Below are positions 33,430 to 42,003 of a DNA stretch of 64,000 nt, one piece after another. The stretch comes from Streptomyces sp. 11x1 (GTDB lineage Bacteria; Actinomycetota; Actinomycetes; Streptomycetales; Streptomycetaceae): contig NZ_CP122458.1 of assembly GCF_032598905.1 (NCBI RefSeq), positions 10,069,001 to 10,133,000 of the forward strand, given 5' to 3'. The first letter of the stretch is position 1. Each line of letters starts with the position of its first letter. The translations under genes were made by a program, and so were the position numbers. The notes under the pieces are model-generated. The model saw only the letters and a program-made list of their open reading frames with translations. It searched no databases and had not been told where the DNA came from.

Positions 33430-34748
33430 TGAGCGACCTCGAAGCCCTGCTTCTTCATGTCGGCGACCGTGTCGTCCTGCATCGTCTTCAGGGCGGCACC
33501 GAAGTCCGACTTGTTCTTCGCGGCGGCGCCGAACGCGTCCTTGAAGGTGGTGTAGGCGACGTTCACGTTCGGGCCCCACGCGGACGGCGCGGTGGTCTTC
33601 GCGATCTCGGAGGCCACGGTGTAGAAGTCGGCCTGGTTGGAGAAGAAGGCCGGCGGCTGGGCGAACGCGTCACTGGTCTGCGCGGTGGTGGCGGCCGGGT
33701 AGATGCCGCCCTCCTTGGCCAGCGCGGTCAGGGCCTCGGGGTCCGTGTTCAGCCAGGTGGCGAACTTCGCGGCGGCACCCTTGTTCTTCGAGTCCGTGGT
33801 GACGGCGGTCGAGGAGCCGCCCCAGCTGCCGGTGGTGTTCTCGGAGGCCGACCACTGGGGCAGCGGCGCCACCTTCCACTTGCCCTCGGTGTCGGGCGCG
33901 GCGGTGGTCAGTGTGCCCGGAGCCCACACGGCGCTGACCCAGGCGATCTGCTTGCCGGTGTTCAGGGCCTTGTTCCAGGCCGGGGTGTACATCGGCTGGT
34001 TGTCGATGGCGCCCTCCTCGACCAGCCCGCCCCAGAAGTCGGCGACGCGCCGGGTGGCCGCGTCGTCGATGCCGACCTTCCACCTCTGGCCCTCGGTGGT
34101 CCACCACTTCGCGCCCGCCTGCTGGGCGAGACCGGCGAAGAGACCGGAGTCGTTCGCGGAGAAGGTGGTGAGGTCGACGTCCGGGTCCGCCTTCTTCAGC
34201 TTGCGCGCGGTCTCGGCGAACTCGTCCCAGGTCTTCGGGACGGTCAGGGCGTGCTTCTCGAAGAGGTCCTCGCGGTAGTAGAACATCATCGGCCCGATGT
34301 CCTGGGGTATCGCGTAGACGGCGTCCGTGCCCAGTGTGGTCTGCTGCCAGACACCGTCGGCGAACTTGCCCTTCGCGTCGCCCGCCTCGCCCGCGATGTC
34401 GGCGACGGCGTCATTGCTGACCAGGGTCGGCAGCGCCTGGTACTCGGCCTGCACCAGGTCCGGGCCCTTGCCCGCCTTGTGCGCGGTGAGGATCTTGGTG
34501 ACGAGGGTGTCGCCGGAAGCCTGCTTCTTCGCCGTGACGGTGATCTGCTGCTCCTTGCCGGGACCCTTGTTCCAGAGGTCGACAACCTTGTCCATGCCCG
34601 GCGTCCAGGTCCAGTACGTCAGCTTGGCGGGCCCCGACTGAGCCTCGCTGTCGTCGGCGGACCCGCCGCAGGCGGCGAGTGTGGTGGCGCCGAGCGTGAC
34701 GGCGACGGCGGTGGCCACAAAGCGCCGGTGCTTCGTGATGTTGGGCAT
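33426..34748 (-). CDS. Extracellular sugar-binding lipoprotein of the ABC importer
   Basis: A 440-residue solute-binding protein with a lipoprotein signal (about 26 residues; LAACGG lipobox) and a family-1 binding fold: LTYWTWTPGMDKVVDLWN, YAIPQDIGPMMFYYREDLFEK, and a C-terminal clamp. It captures the sugar outside the membrane and passes it to the two permeases. The ATG at 34748 follows GGAGAA. The upstream region holds the twin LacI operators, so this is the first gene of the repressed operon. Substrate (galactobiose or larger galacto-oligosaccharides) is inferred from the adjacent hydrolases. Confidence 0.92.
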   Translation of the reverse strand: MPNITKHRRFVATAVAVTLGATTLAACGGSADDSEAQSGPAKLTYWTWTPGMDKVVDLWNKGPGKEQQITVTAKKQASGDTLVTKILTAHKAGKGPDLVQAEYQALPTLVSNDAVADIAGEAGDAKGKFADGVWQQTTLGTDAVYAIPQDIGPMMFYYREDLFEKHALTVPKTWDEFAETARKLKKADPDVDLTTFSANDSGLFAGLAQQAGAKWWTTEGQRWKVGIDDAATRRVADFWGGLVEEGAIDNQPMYTPAWNKALNTGKQIAWVSAVWAPGTLTTAAPDTEGKWKVAPLPQWSASENTTGSWGGSSTAVTTDSKNKGAAAKFATWLNTDPEALTALAKEGGIYPAATTAQTSDAFAQPPAFFSNQADFYTVASEIAKTTAPSAWGPNVNVAYTTFKDAFGAAAKNKSDFGAALKTMQDDTVADMKKQGFEVAQ

Positions 34749-34802
34749 GGATCGTTCTCCCCTGACCTGGGTCCTCGTCTGCTGCGAGGACCATGCCATG
34801 CT

Positions 34803-34843
34803 CTGTGAGCGTTCACAGACAGTGCGTCTGTGAGCGTTCACAG
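34803..34843. promoter_or_regulatory. Twin LacI-family operators
   Basis: The 16-bp palindrome CTGTGAGCGTTCACAG occurs twice in identical form, at 34803-34818 and 34828-34843, 25 bases centre to centre. The CG centre is typical of LacI-family sites. The inner copy overlaps the predicted -10 and start point of the leftward transporter operon. The tandem spacing would allow two dimers or one tetramer to bind. Confidence 0.8.
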
Positions 34844-34893
34844 TAGAGAAACATCCCGGACACTTGTCAATGGTTGTTGCTGTGCGGTTATGT
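34842..34893. promoter_or_regulatory. Back-to-back divergent promoters with overlapping -35 boxes
   Basis: Leftward: TTGACA (34870-34865), a 17-base spacer, then TCTACT (34847-34842). Rightward: TTGTCA (34864-34869), an 18-base spacer, then TTATGT (34888-34893). The two -35 boxes occupy the same six-base site, so polymerases would compete. They serve the transporter operon and the GH42 gene. Confidence 0.55.
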
Positions 34894-34957
34894 GGGGCCC
34901 CGCACCGCGTCGCTGTGTGTGCACGTTCCCAAATGATCGATAAAACGGGAGAGATCC

Positions 34958-36979
34958 ATGCCGGAGACCACCCCCACGGGCCTGACCGGGCTCGCCTTCG
35001 GTGGGGACTACAACCCCGAGCAGTGGCCGGAAACCGTCTGGCACGAGGACGTCCGGCTGATGCGCGAGGCCGGCGTCACGATGGTCAGCGTCGGCATCTT
35101 CTCCTGGGCTCTGCTGGAGACCTCTCGGGGCACCTACGACTTCGCGTGGCTCGACCGTCTGCTCGACCTGCTCCACGACAACGGCATCCGCGTCGACCTC
35201 GGCACCCCCACGGTCGTACCGCCGGTCTGGTTCTACCGCGAGCATCCCGAGGCGCTGCCCGTGGCCGCCGACGGCACCCGCTACGAGTTCGGCTCGCGCG
35301 GCGCCATCTGCCACAGCAACACCGACTACCGGGCCGCCGCCGCGAACATCACCACGAAGCTCGCCGAGCGCTACGCCGACCACCCGGCGCTCGCCCTGTG
35401 GCACGTCCACAACGAGTACGGCGTCCCCGTCTCCGCCTGCTACTGCGACTCCTGCGCCGCACACTTCCGCCGCTGGCTGGAGCGGACGTACGGCGACGTC
35501 GCGGCGGTCAACGAGGCCTGGGGCACCGCCTTCTGGGGCCAGCACTACACCGACTTCGCGCAGATCAACCCGCCGCGCACGACCCCCACGGTCGGCAACC
35601 CCGGGCAGGCCCTCGACTACAAGCGGTTCGCCGACGAGACCATCCGCGAGAACTTCGTCGCCGAGCGGGACATCCTGCACCGCCTCGCCCCCGGCATCCC
35701 GGTCACCACCAACTTCATGACCGCGCTCAGCCAGTGCGACTCCCTGGACTACTGGGCCTGGGGCCGTGAGGTCGACCTCGTCACCAACGACCACTACCTG
35801 ATCACCGACGGCCGCCGCACCCATGTCAACCTCGCGATGGCCGCCGACCTCACCCGCTCGGTCGGCGGCGGCGCCCCCTGGCTGCTCCTGGAGCACTCCA
35901 CCTCGGGCGTCAACTGGCAGGCCCGCAACCCCGCCAAGGCCCCCGGCCAGATGGCCCGCAACTCCCTCGCCCACGTGGCACGCGGCTCCGAGGGCGCCAT
36001 GTTCTTCCAGTGGCGGCAGTCCCGGCGCGGCGCCGAGAAGTTCCACTCGGCGATGCTGCCGCAGGCCGGCACCGAGTCGCGCGTGTGGCGCGAGGTCGTC
36101 GAACTGGGCGCGTCGCTGGACTCGTTGAGCCAGATCAGGGGCAGCCGGACCGTCGCCGACGTGGCTGTCGTGTGGGACTGGCACTCCTGGTGGGCGCAGA
36201 ACCTCGCCTGGCGCCCCAGCGAGGACCACGAGGCCCGCGAACGCGCCGACGCCTTCTACGAGGCCCTCTACGACCGCCACCTCACGGTCGACTTCGCCCA
36301 CCCGGAAGCCGACTTGTCGGCCTATCCCCTTGTCGTCGTTCCCGCGCTGTACCTGATGACGCGAGCGGCGGGGGACAACCTCAAGGCGTACGTCGAGAAC
36401 GGCGGCACCCTCGTCGTCTCCTACTTCTCCGGGATCGTCGACGAGCACGACGCCGTCCACGAGGGCCCCTACCCCGGCGCCCTGCGGGACGTACTCGGCC
36501 TGACCGTCGAGGAGTTCTCGCCCCTGCTCGGCGGCGAGAGCGTCCGCGTCACAGGCCCCGACGGCTCCGAACTGACCGGCGACGTGTGGACCGAGATCGT
36601 GGTGCCGCGCGGCGCCGAGTCCGTGTGGACCTACGCCGACGGACTCGCCGCCGACCAACCCGCCGTCACCCGGCACCGGCTCTGCGAGGGCTCCGCCTGG
36701 TACGTCTCCACCCGCCTCGACGCACACGGCCTCGACGCGCTCCTCGGCTGGGCCGCCGACGACGCGGGCATCGCCCCCCGCGCCGACCTGCCGCGCGACG
36801 TCGAAGTGGTGCGCCGCGCGGGGGAGTCGGGCGACTTCCTCTTCGCGATCAACCACACCGCGCTCGACGCGAAGGTGCCACTGGACACGGCCGGCACCGA
36901 ACTCCTCACCGGCGAACGCACGGCGGGCCGCCTCGCCGTACCCGCCGGCGGCGTCAGGGTCGTACGCCTCGACCCCTGA
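34958..36979 (+). CDS. Beta-galactosidase (GH42)
   Basis: A 673-residue GH42 enzyme: GGDYNPEQWP at the start, acid/base Glu153 in HVHNEYG, nucleophile Glu312 in LLLEHST, then a trimerisation domain and a C-terminal beta domain. The Cys-rich loop CYCDSCAAHF (metal-binding in several GH42 enzymes) is present. No signal peptide, so it acts in the cytoplasm, releasing galactose from imported galacto-oligosaccharides. GGGAGAG precedes the ATG. It is transcribed divergently from the transporter and lies within reach of the same operators. Confidence 0.94.
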   Translation: MPETTPTGLTGLAFGGDYNPEQWPETVWHEDVRLMREAGVTMVSVGIFSWALLETSRGTYDFAWLDRLLDLLHDNGIRVDLGTPTVVPPVWFYREHPEALPVAADGTRYEFGSRGAICHSNTDYRAAAANITTKLAERYADHPALALWHVHNEYGVPVSACYCDSCAAHFRRWLERTYGDVAAVNEAWGTAFWGQHYTDFAQINPPRTTPTVGNPGQALDYKRFADETIRENFVAERDILHRLAPGIPVTTNFMTALSQCDSLDYWAWGREVDLVTNDHYLITDGRRTHVNLAMAADLTRSVGGGAPWLLLEHSTSGVNWQARNPAKAPGQMARNSLAHVARGSEGAMFFQWRQSRRGAEKFHSAMLPQAGTESRVWREVVELGASLDSLSQIRGSRTVADVAVVWDWHSWWAQNLAWRPSEDHEARERADAFYEALYDRHLTVDFAHPEADLSAYPLVVVPALYLMTRAAGDNLKAYVENGGTLVVSYFSGIVDEHDAVHEGPYPGALRDVLGLTVEEFSPLLGGESVRVTGPDGSELTGDVWTEIVVPRGAESVWTYADGLAADQPAVTRHRLCEGSAWYVSTRLDAHGLDALLGWAADDAGIAPRADLPRDVEVVRRAGESGDFLFAINHTALDAKVPLDTAGTELLTGERTAGRLAVPAGGVRVVRLDP

Positions 36980-37111
36980 CCAGCAGATGTGGGCGGCGGC
37001 CCGTCACCGAGCCGCACGGGTGACGGTCGCCGCTCCCTGCCCGGGGGGCGTTTCCCGGCCCCGGGTCATCCCCGACCCCGACCGGATCTCTGGGGACATC
37101 CGGTCGGTCCG

Positions 37112-37150
37112 GGCGGCGCCGCGCCCAGGGCCTTCGGGCGCGGCGCCGCC
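37112..37150 (+). terminator. Perfect 15-bp stem-loop between GH42 and GH53 genes
   Basis: Arms 37112-37126 and 37136-37150 are perfectly complementary around a 9-base loop (AGGGCCTTC). It lies 47 bases before the GH53 start, so it either ends the GH42 transcript or lowers read-through into GH53. Confidence 0.65.
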
Positions 37151-37196
37151 ACAGCACCGCATCACCCGGCTCCCCACCTCCGTCGAAGGGACGACG

Positions 37197-38765
37197 ATGT
37201 TCCACGCGAGACGTGCCCTCAGGGCCCTGCTCATACCGCTGTTCGCGGGCCTTGCGCTCACCACCGTGCCCGCCGGCCCGGCACACGCCGCCTCCACGCT
37301 CACCAACGGGGGCTTCGAGTCCGACGGCACCGGGACCGCGACGCCGGCCGGCTGGTCGACGTACTCGGCGGGCGGGCAGAACGCCGCCTCCTTCACCGAG
37401 TCCGGCGGCCACGGCGGCAGTCACCGCCTCACCCACTGGTCGTCCTCCGCCTACAAGGTGGAGACGTACCAGTACCTGTCCGGCCTGACCAACGGGAACT
37501 ACAAGCTCACCGCGTGGGTGCGCTCCGGCGGCGGCCAGAACTCCGCGTACCTCGCGCTGAAGAACTGCGGCAGCGCCGAGCAGCGCACCGACATCCCGGT
37601 CTCCGCCAGTGGGTGGATCCGGATCGTCACCTCGATCGCGGTCACCAACAACCAGTGCACCATCAGCGTCAACTCCGACGCCCGTGCCGGGAACTGGATC
37701 AACGTCGACGACCTGACCTTCGCGTCCGGGACGACGGGCGTGCCCGTCAAGGGCTCCGACGTGTCCTCGCTCGTCAAGAGCGAGGCCAAGGGCGGCGTCT
37801 ACAGGAACAGCTCCGGCGCCACCGGCGACGCCCTCGCCATCCTCAAGGGCGCCGGACAGAACTACGCACGCCTCAAGGTCTGGGTGAACCCCGCCGACGG
37901 CTACAACAACAAGACCCGTGTGCTCGCCGCCGCCAAGCGCGTCAAGGCGCAGGGCATGAAGCTCCTGGTCGACTTCCACTACTCGGACACCTGGGCCGAC
38001 CCGGGCGCCCAGACCGTGCCGTCCGCGTGGACCGGTCACTCGTACAGCGAGCTGCGGACGGACGTCTACAACCACACCTACGACGTCCTCAACGCCCTCA
38101 AGGCGCAGGGCACCACCGCCGACATGGTCCAGGTCGGCAACGAGATCAACGGCGGCATGCTGTGGTCGGCGGGCTCCACCTCCAACTGGTCGCAGCTCGC
38201 CGGACTGCTCAACTCCGGCTACGACGCGGTCAAGGCGGTCAACTCCTCCACCCAGGTGGCGCTGCACCTCGCCAAGGGCGGGGACCTGTCCGGCACCCGC
38301 TGGTGGTTCGACAACGCCGTCTCCCAGGGTGTGAAGTTCGATGTCATCGGCCTGTCGTACTACGGCTACTGGCACGGCACGCTCGCCGACTTCCAGACCA
38401 CGCTGGACGACGCGGCGTCCCGCTACGCCAAGCCGGTGTTCGTCGCCGAGACGGCGTACCCGTTCCGGCTGGACAGCGAGGACGCGCACGAGAACATCAT
38501 CGACCTGAGCAGCGAACTCGTGTCCGGCTACCCGGCCACCACCGCCGGTCAGACCCGGTGGATGAAGGACATCGCGAGCATCGTCGAGGCCGTCCCGAAC
38601 GGCCGTGGTCTCGGGATCTTCTACTGGGAGTCGACGTGGACCGCGGTCAACGGCAACGGCTGGGACCCGACGGACGCGGCCTCCGGGAACGGGTGGGAGA
38701 ACCAGGCGCTGTTCGGGTACGACGACAGGCTGCTGCCGGCGGCGGCGTGGTTCAGCCACCGGTGA
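37197..38765 (+). CDS. Secreted arabinogalactan endo-beta-1,4-galactanase (GH53) with N-terminal CBM-like domain
   Basis: A 522-residue exported protein. A Sec signal (~residues 1-31, ending AHA) precedes a beta-sandwich module (residues ~32-180: NGGFESDGTGTATPAGWSTY ... NWINVDDLTF) that looks like a carbohydrate-binding domain. The GH53 barrel follows (~185-520) with acid/base Glu316 in QVGNEINGGMLW and nucleophile Glu418 in FVAETAYP. It cuts beta-1,4-galactan of pectin side chains outside the cell, making oligosaccharides for the ABC importer and GH42. The ATG at 37197 follows GAAGGG. No second copy of the LacI palindrome lies in front of it. Confidence 0.93.
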   Translation: MFHARRALRALLIPLFAGLALTTVPAGPAHAASTLTNGGFESDGTGTATPAGWSTYSAGGQNAASFTESGGHGGSHRLTHWSSSAYKVETYQYLSGLTNGNYKLTAWVRSGGGQNSAYLALKNCGSAEQRTDIPVSASGWIRIVTSIAVTNNQCTISVNSDARAGNWINVDDLTFASGTTGVPVKGSDVSSLVKSEAKGGVYRNSSGATGDALAILKGAGQNYARLKVWVNPADGYNNKTRVLAAAKRVKAQGMKLLVDFHYSDTWADPGAQTVPSAWTGHSYSELRTDVYNHTYDVLNALKAQGTTADMVQVGNEINGGMLWSAGSTSNWSQLAGLLNSGYDAVKAVNSSTQVALHLAKGGDLSGTRWWFDNAVSQGVKFDVIGLSYYGYWHGTLADFQTTLDDAASRYAKPVFVAETAYPFRLDSEDAHENIIDLSSELVSGYPATTAGQTRWMKDIASIVEAVPNGRGLGIFYWESTWTAVNGNGWDPTDAASGNGWENQALFGYDDRLLPAAAWFSHR

Positions 38766-38793
38766 GTACGGGCGACGGGTCCGTGGTGACAAC

Positions 38794-38842
38794 GCGGGCC
38801 GGTGGGGGCCGGTCGCGCAGCTGCCCGCGCTCCTGAAGGGGC
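38794..38842 (+). repeat. Degraded copy of a GC-rich intergenic repeat
   Basis: This stretch (GGGCCGGTGGGGGCCGGTCG followed by GCGCAGCTGCCCGCGCTCCT and GAAGGGGC) matches most positions of the arm of the long inverted repeat at 46685-46755. It lies just past the GH53 gene. Confidence 0.5.
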
Positions 38843-38852
38843 GTGTCGGAGG

Positions 38853-38881
38853 GGCCGTACGTTTCGACGTGCGGCCTCTTT
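38853..38881 (+). terminator. Intrinsic terminator with TTCG tetraloop after GH53
   Basis: GGCCGTACGT (38853-38862) pairs with ACGTGCGGCC (38867-38876), one G-T wobble, around the stable tetraloop TTCG, followed by TCTTT. A good factor-independent terminator for the galactanase gene. Confidence 0.7.
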
Positions 38882-38887
38882 GGCCGT

Positions 38888-39848
38888 TCAGCCGCCGAGG
38901 AACGCGTGCAGTGAGGCGGTCATGGCCGTGACGAAGGTGTCCCGGACCCGCTCGGGGAGGCGGTCCAGGGTGAGGTAGGGGTTGCCAACTGCTTGCCGGG
39001 GAGTGTGTACGAGGGTGGATTAGCTCGATCGTGTGGTGATCGGCTTCCGGGCTTTCGGGGGTGTGGGCTGTTCGGGCTACGGTGAGCGGGCGATCTGGGA
39101 CACCGGGAACGGAGCCGGCGTGCGGAGCCCCCTTTCCTCCGGAGAGAAGGTCGGGGGCCTCTCCGTCGCCTTCTGTCCGTACCCACCTGGCCAGGTCGTG
39201 AGGGAACCGGCCTCCCGGGATCGGACCACGTACAGGATGCGTGTCGCCGCCCCGGGGCTGAGTACGCCGGGGACCAGTACGCCCAAGACCGTTCGGGGCG
39301 TGCGGCTGGGCGGACTCACTCATGCTCAGTCCCCAGGAACGGTTGAGGTCCTCCAGTTCGACCAGGAGGACGTCGCCCCAGGTCAGGCCCGTCAGCTCGG
39401 GGCCGGTCAGGAAGCGCAGGCCGAGGGAGTCCGCGCCGGCCTTCGGCTTCACCGCGTACGAGGCGGACTTCGGCAGCCGCGTGAGGTCCTCGGGCCGGTC
39501 GACGGTGGGGATGACCGGGTACCCGGCGCCGGTGAGGTCCAGCAGGTACTGCTTGCCGACCATGTCGGCGCGGCCGGTCGGTGGGTTGTAGACGCGGGTG
39601 CCGAGCGCCGTCGCCCGCTCGCGGAAGGCGTCGTACGCCTCCTGGTGGTGCAGGACGGGCCCGCTGTTGCGGACCACGACCGCGTCGAAGCCCTCCATCA
39701 GAGCCACCGTGTCCAGGGGGTGGCACAGGGCGATGTCGAACTCCGCGCGCAGCCGGGAGGTGAGGAAGATGTCCTCGTCGCAGTACCGCCGCCCCCGGGC
39801 CGGATAGGCGAGGTCGGTGACGTACAGCAGGCGGGGGCGGCCGGGCAC
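38888..39848 (-). pseudogene. ATP-grasp protein gene with internal deletion and 356-bp insertion
   Basis: The minus strand from GTG at 39848 encodes an ATP-grasp-like protein (PRLLYVTDLAYPARGRRYCD, GKQYLLDLTGAGYPVIPT, SYAVKPKAGADSLGLRFL). The frame runs to LLVELEDLN at 39346, then enters foreign sequence. The natural continuation, NPYLTLDRLPERVRDTF to AFLGG, resumes at 38984 and stops at 38888. Removing 38985-39340 with one GGTTG copy restores the reading frame exactly. In addition, the ~70 residues expected between the WGDVL block and LLVELEDLN appear to be missing. The gene is therefore inactive. Intact homologues resemble small glutathione-synthetase-like ATP-grasp enzymes of unknown substrate. 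Confidence 0.75.
38985..39340. mobile_element. 356-bp insertion flanked by 5-bp direct repeat GGTTG
   Basis: The insert sits between two copies of GGTTG (38980-38984 and 39341-39345) inside the ATP-grasp gene, and its removal rejoins that gene in frame. Its ends are weakly inverted: near the left CCGGGGAGTGTG, and from the right, complemented, CTGGGGACTGAG (9 of 12 identical). It has no credible coding sequence. The length and target duplication fit a small non-autonomous (MITE-like) element. The family is not recognised. Confidence 0.5.
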
Positions 39849-39961
39849 GGCGGTCTCCCTGGTAGGCGACGGCCAACCTAACCCGAGTGGCCTGTGGGGC
39901 GGCTCGGCCCCTGCCAGGATGGAGCGGCGCGGGCGATCGGGCGGACCTTCGGGAGGCGGAC

Positions 39962-40963
39962 ATGACGGGCAGCACGGTTTCACGGGGCGCCGCACTGGTA
40001 CCGGAGGCGTTCGTCGGGATCGGCGGGCGCGGGCCCGAGGACGTGGTCGCCGACGGACGTGGGCGGGTGCTGACCGGTGTCGAGGACGGCCGGGTCCTGC
40101 GGGTGGACGGGCTCGCGGAGCCGGGGCGGGCCCGGGTCGAGACGCTCGCCGAGACCGGCGGCAGGCCCCTCGGTCTCGAACTCCTCGCGGACGGCGACCT
40201 GTTGGTGTGCGACGCCGAGCGGGGGCTGCTGCGGGTGGGGACCGGCGACGGCACGGTGCGGGTGCTCGCCGACGAGGTGCGCGGCGAGCGGCTGCGGTTC
40301 TGCAGCAATGCCGTGGCGCTTGCCGACGGGACGGTCTTCTTCACGGTCTCCAGCCGCCGATACCCCCTCCACCACTGGATCGGCGACATCGTCGAGCACA
40401 CCGGTACCGGGCGGCTGCTGCGTCTCGCGCCGGGGGCGGGGGAACCCGAAGTCGTCCTGGAGGGGCTCCAGTTCGCCAACGGCCTCGCACCTTCCGCCGA
40501 CGAGTCCTTCCTCGTGGTCGCCGAGACGGGCGCCCGCCGCCTGACCCGCGTCCACCTCACGGGGGCTGGGGCCGGCACGAGCGAGCCCTTCGTCGAGGAC
40601 CTGCCGGGCACGCCCGACAACATGTGGCGCGACCCCGGGAGCGGACTGCTGTGGGTGGCGCTGGCCGGACCGCGCATCGGCGCCCTCGACCGGCTGCACC
40701 GCGCGAGTCCGGCCGTGCGCGGCGCCGCGAGCCGGGTGGCGGTCCGGGCGCCGTTCCGGCCCCTCGGGTTCGCCGGGGTCGTCGCGGTCGACGACGAGGG
40801 ACACGTGGTCCACACCCTCGTCGACCGCCGTTCCCACTACCGCATGGTCACGAGCGCGTGCGTGACCGGGGGGCGACTGATCCTCGGAAGTCTGTGGGAA
40901 CGGGGCATCGCGGTGTGCGAGCTGCCGGGGGAGGCGGGCCGAGGACGGCCCGAGGCCGGGTAG
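39962..40963 (+). CDS. SMP-30/strictosidine-synthase-like beta-propeller protein
   Basis: A 333-residue six-bladed-propeller protein: GPEDVVADGRGRVLTGVEDGRVLRV, RPLGLELLADGDLLVCDAERGLL, LQFANGLAPSADESFLVVAETGARR and TPDNMWRDPGSGLLWVALAG. This is the SMP-30/gluconolactonase/strictosidine synthase superfamily pattern, whose members are often lactone hydrolases. The FANGLA and PDNM segments match the usual metal-site blades. The ATG at 39962 follows GGGAGG. No signal peptide. Substrate unknown. Confidence 0.85.
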   Translation: MTGSTVSRGAALVPEAFVGIGGRGPEDVVADGRGRVLTGVEDGRVLRVDGLAEPGRARVETLAETGGRPLGLELLADGDLLVCDAERGLLRVGTGDGTVRVLADEVRGERLRFCSNAVALADGTVFFTVSSRRYPLHHWIGDIVEHTGTGRLLRLAPGAGEPEVVLEGLQFANGLAPSADESFLVVAETGARRLTRVHLTGAGAGTSEPFVEDLPGTPDNMWRDPGSGLLWVALAGPRIGALDRLHRASPAVRGAASRVAVRAPFRPLGFAGVVAVDDEGHVVHTLVDRRSHYRMVTSACVTGGRLILGSLWERGIAVCELPGEAGRGRPEAG

Positions 40964-41143
40964 GGGCGGCGCGTGCGGTGCTGTGAGGGCCCGCGTTACG
41001 CTGGTGAACGGCCACGAGACTCCTCGCGGCGCGGCGGTGGGGCCCGCCGTACCCGAACCGCGGCATCGATGCCGCCAACGGTCCCTGCTTGCGACGGATC
41101 GCGCCCGGACACCCGGGCCCCGGCGAGTAGGAGACGTCTGCGC

Positions 41144-41617
41144 ATGACAGTGCCCCCCACCGACAGGGTCCGGTCCTCCACGACCACCCGCCCGTCGCCC
41201 CACGGACCGTCCCCCTGGCGGGGCCAGGGACTCGTTGTCGGCTGTGTCGCCGTCGGCGGTGCCCTCGGCGCCTCGGCCCGCTACGGCGTGTCGCTGCTGT
41301 GGCCCGCGCAGCCCGGTCACTTCCCGTGGAGCACGTTCTGGGCGAACATCGTCGGCTGCTTCGTGATCGGCCTCTTCATGGTCGTGATCACGGACGTCTG
41401 GGCAGCCCATCGGCTCGTGCGGCCCTTCTTCGGCACCGGTGTGCTCGGCGGCTTCACCACCTTCTCGGCGTACGTCGTCGACGTCCAGCGGCTGGTGGAC
41501 GAAGGGCACCCCCGTACTGCCCTCGCCTATCTCGCCGCCACCCTTCTCGCCGCCCTGGCCGCCGTCTGGCTGGCGGCCGCCACGGCACGCCGGGCCCTCG
41601 CGCGGAGGCGGCCATGA
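41144..41617 (+). CDS. crcB: Fluoride exporter CrcB/FluC, first subunit
   Basis: A 157-residue four-helix channel subunit: [37 protein letters not shown], and [20 protein letters not shown] (the GGxTTFS core with the fluoride-pore Phe/Thr). About 35 hydrophilic residues precede the first helix. GAGTAGGAGA precedes the ATG at 41144. In two-gene systems two unlike CrcB proteins form an antiparallel heterodimer that lets fluoride leak out; the second partner is two genes on. The stop overlaps DUF190 (ATGA). Confidence 0.94.
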   Translation: MTVPPTDRVRSSTTTRPSPHGPSPWRGQGLVVGCVAVGGALGASARYGVSLLWPAQPGHFPWSTFWANIVGCFVIGLFMVVITDVWAAHRLVRPFFGTGVLGGFTTFSAYVVDVQRLVDEGHPRTALAYLAATLLAALAAVWLAAATARRALARRRP

Positions 41618-42003
41618 CAAGCCCTGGACGGCAGTGGCTCACCGGTCCGGCACTCCGTCTCACCGTGGTGATCGGCGAGCAGGACACCTGGCACCACAAG
41701 CCGCTCTACAGCGAGATCGTGCACCGCGCACACGCCGCGGGTCTTGCGGGCGCCAGTGTCTTCCGGGGCATCGAGGGTTTCGGTGCCTCCTCGGTCGTCC
41801 ACACCTCGCGGCTGCTCTCGCTCAGCGAGGACCTGCCGGTCGCGGTGATCATCGTGGACACGGAGGAGCGCGTCCGGGCCTTCCTGCCCCGACTGGAGGA
41901 AGTGCTCAAGGAGGGGGAGGGGCTGGTGGTCCTGGACGAGTGCGAGATCGTCGGTCGGCACGACCCGGCCGCGCGCTCGGCGGAAGGTAAGAGGTCCACG
42001 TGA
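41614..42003 (+). CDS. DUF190 domain-containing protein
   Basis: A 129-residue protein of the DUF190 family: [45 protein letters not shown] and [21 protein letters not shown]. The fold is ferredoxin/PII-like, and members often sit between crcB genes. Both its start and stop overlap the flanking crcB genes by 4 bases, so it is translated in step with them. It may regulate or assist the fluoride channel; no biochemical role is known to me. Confidence 0.9.
   Translation: MTSPGRQWLTGPALRLTVVIGEQDTWHHKPLYSEIVHRAHAAGLAGASVFRGIEGFGASSVVHTSRLLSLSEDLPVAVIIVDTEERVRAFLPRLEEVLKEGEGLVVLDECEIVGRHDPAARSAEGKRST

Noticed and set aside
39077..39319. An 80-residue minus-strand open frame within the 356-bp insert
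   Set aside because: No ribosome site or recognisable domain, and it spans the insert in one of several open frames, as expected by chance at this GC content.
36954..39995. A 1013-residue minus-strand open frame opposite the galactanase gene
   Set aside because: Third-position GC bias opens long frames opposite real genes. Only the segment from 39848 to 39346 is protein-like (ATP-grasp); the rest is antisense to GH53 or lies in the 356-bp insert.
40964..41143. Fluoride riboswitch upstream of the first crcB
   Set aside because: The conserved GGCGATGG-type start and following CC-rich pairing are not seen; the region is ordinary GC-rich leader.
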